Of a stretch of 5,645 bases of DNA, positions 5,334 through 5,645 are shown piece by piece (position 1 is the stretch's first letter; the number at the start of each line of letters is the position of its first letter). A program made the translations under genes and the position numbers. This DNA is from Elusimicrobiota bacterium (GTDB lineage: Bacteria > Elusimicrobiota > Elusimicrobia > O2-12-FULL-59-9). Where the stretch lies: assembly GCA_016206405.1 (NCBI GenBank), contig JACQRQ010000107.1, positions 1-5,645 on the forward strand, in the 5' to 3' direction. Below the pieces are notes generated by a model, which was given only the letters and a program-made list of their open reading frames with translations, searched no databases and had not been told where the DNA came from.

Positions 5334-5645
5334 CTATTCCAAAGTCCGGCCCACGGCTCGCTCCAGACCGGCTTTGGCCAACAGGTGCTCCTTGATCGCC
5401 GTCAAATATTCCATCTGGGCTTCCAGCAAAACGAGCGTCCCCTGAAGCATCTCCAGCCTGCCGGGAGACTGCTTGACGGCCTTGTCATAGGAGGCATGAA
5501 TTTCATCCCACGCTTTCTCGCGGGCCGGCCACTCTTTGGACCAGAACATCAAATTTTCGTAGGCCTGCATCACTTGCAGCCGCACCGCGTCTTGCAGCTC
5601 CGAGCGCTTGAGCTGGCCCTGCCTCTGTTCGGCGCGCTTCTTGCG
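5334..5645 (-). CDS. TolC-family outer-membrane efflux protein, C-terminal part (cut by window edge)
   Basis: The frame stays open from the TAG at 5334-5336 to the right edge, giving about 103 residues with no start inside that fits the family. A GTG at 5585 is in frame, but the coding signal continues upstream of it (RKKRAEQRQGQLKRSELQDA). The sequence fits the last helical segment of TolC/OEP proteins. ELQDAVRLQVMQAYENL matches the usual pattern of a helix starting with ...VR..V..AY..L. Later come LEMLQGTLVLLEAQMEYLTA and the ending KAGLERAVG, which resembles the common LARLERAVG end of this family. TolC-like proteins form trimeric outer-membrane and periplasmic channels for efflux or type I secretion. 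The assignment rests on this short C-terminal stretch only. It is the first visible gene of the minus-strand operon, 4 bp upstream of the patatin gene. Confidence 0.72.
   Translation of the reverse strand, partial: RKKRAEQRQGQLKRSELQDAVRLQVMQAYENLMFWSKEWPAREKAWDEIHASYDKAVKQSPGRLEMLQGTLVLLEAQMEYLTAIKEHLLAKAGLERAVGRTLE

Noticed and set aside
4571..5395. A 274-codon plus-strand open frame
   Set aside because: It is antisense to the patatin gene, whose catalytic motifs are all intact; its own translation is rich in Arg, Gly and His with no family signature.

Overview
The window is GC-rich and densely coding, and comes from a Gram-negative-type (diderm) bacterium. The evidence is a TolC-like outer-membrane efflux protein, two proteins with export signals, and two genes of the meso-diaminopimelate pathway that supplies lysine and peptidoglycan. 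The sequence does not fix the phylum. The mix of a GC-rich genome, short octamer arrays between genes and this gene neighbourhood would fit an uncultured lineage such as Elusimicrobiota, but that is only a guess.

Layout. Positions 1-143 are a degenerate array of an 8-bp repeat, consensus A(C/T)CACT(C/T)T. It runs straight into the ATG of a plus-strand gene (144-1508) for an FAD-dependent oxidoreductase of the amine oxidase / UDP-galactopyranose mutase-like fold. This gene converges with dapA (1512-2390, minus), with 3 bp between the stop codons. A second set of the same octamers lies between dapA and dapF, in both orientations (2422-2450 inverted relative to 2485-2555), so it can form a long imperfect hairpin. 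The rest is a compact minus-strand gene run, in transcription order: the 3' end of a TolC-family gene (5645-5334), a secreted patatin-like phospholipase (5329-4349), an exported TPR-repeat protein (4352-3396) and dapF (3396-2515). Gaps in this run are 4 bp or less, and two junctions overlap (ATGA and TGATG), which points to one translationally coupled operon. dapA continues in the same direction after the repeat-bearing gap.

Function. DapA makes the first committed intermediate of the DAP/lysine pathway and DapF makes meso-DAP. The upstream genes act in or at the cell envelope: outer-membrane export, lipid hydrolysis and a TPR scaffold. The operon therefore mixes envelope functions with supply of a cell-wall precursor. 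The substrate of the FAD enzyme cannot be told from sequence.

The main unusual signal is the octamer repeat, which overlaps gene ends. The start codon of the FAD gene sits partly inside the last octamer of array 1. The last ~13 codons and the stop codon of dapF are largely made from array 2 octamers. The two array-bounded genes also lack a clear Shine-Dalgarno sequence. No RNA genes, CRISPR arrays, transposases or integrases were seen, and no gene-free stretch exceeds 300 bp.
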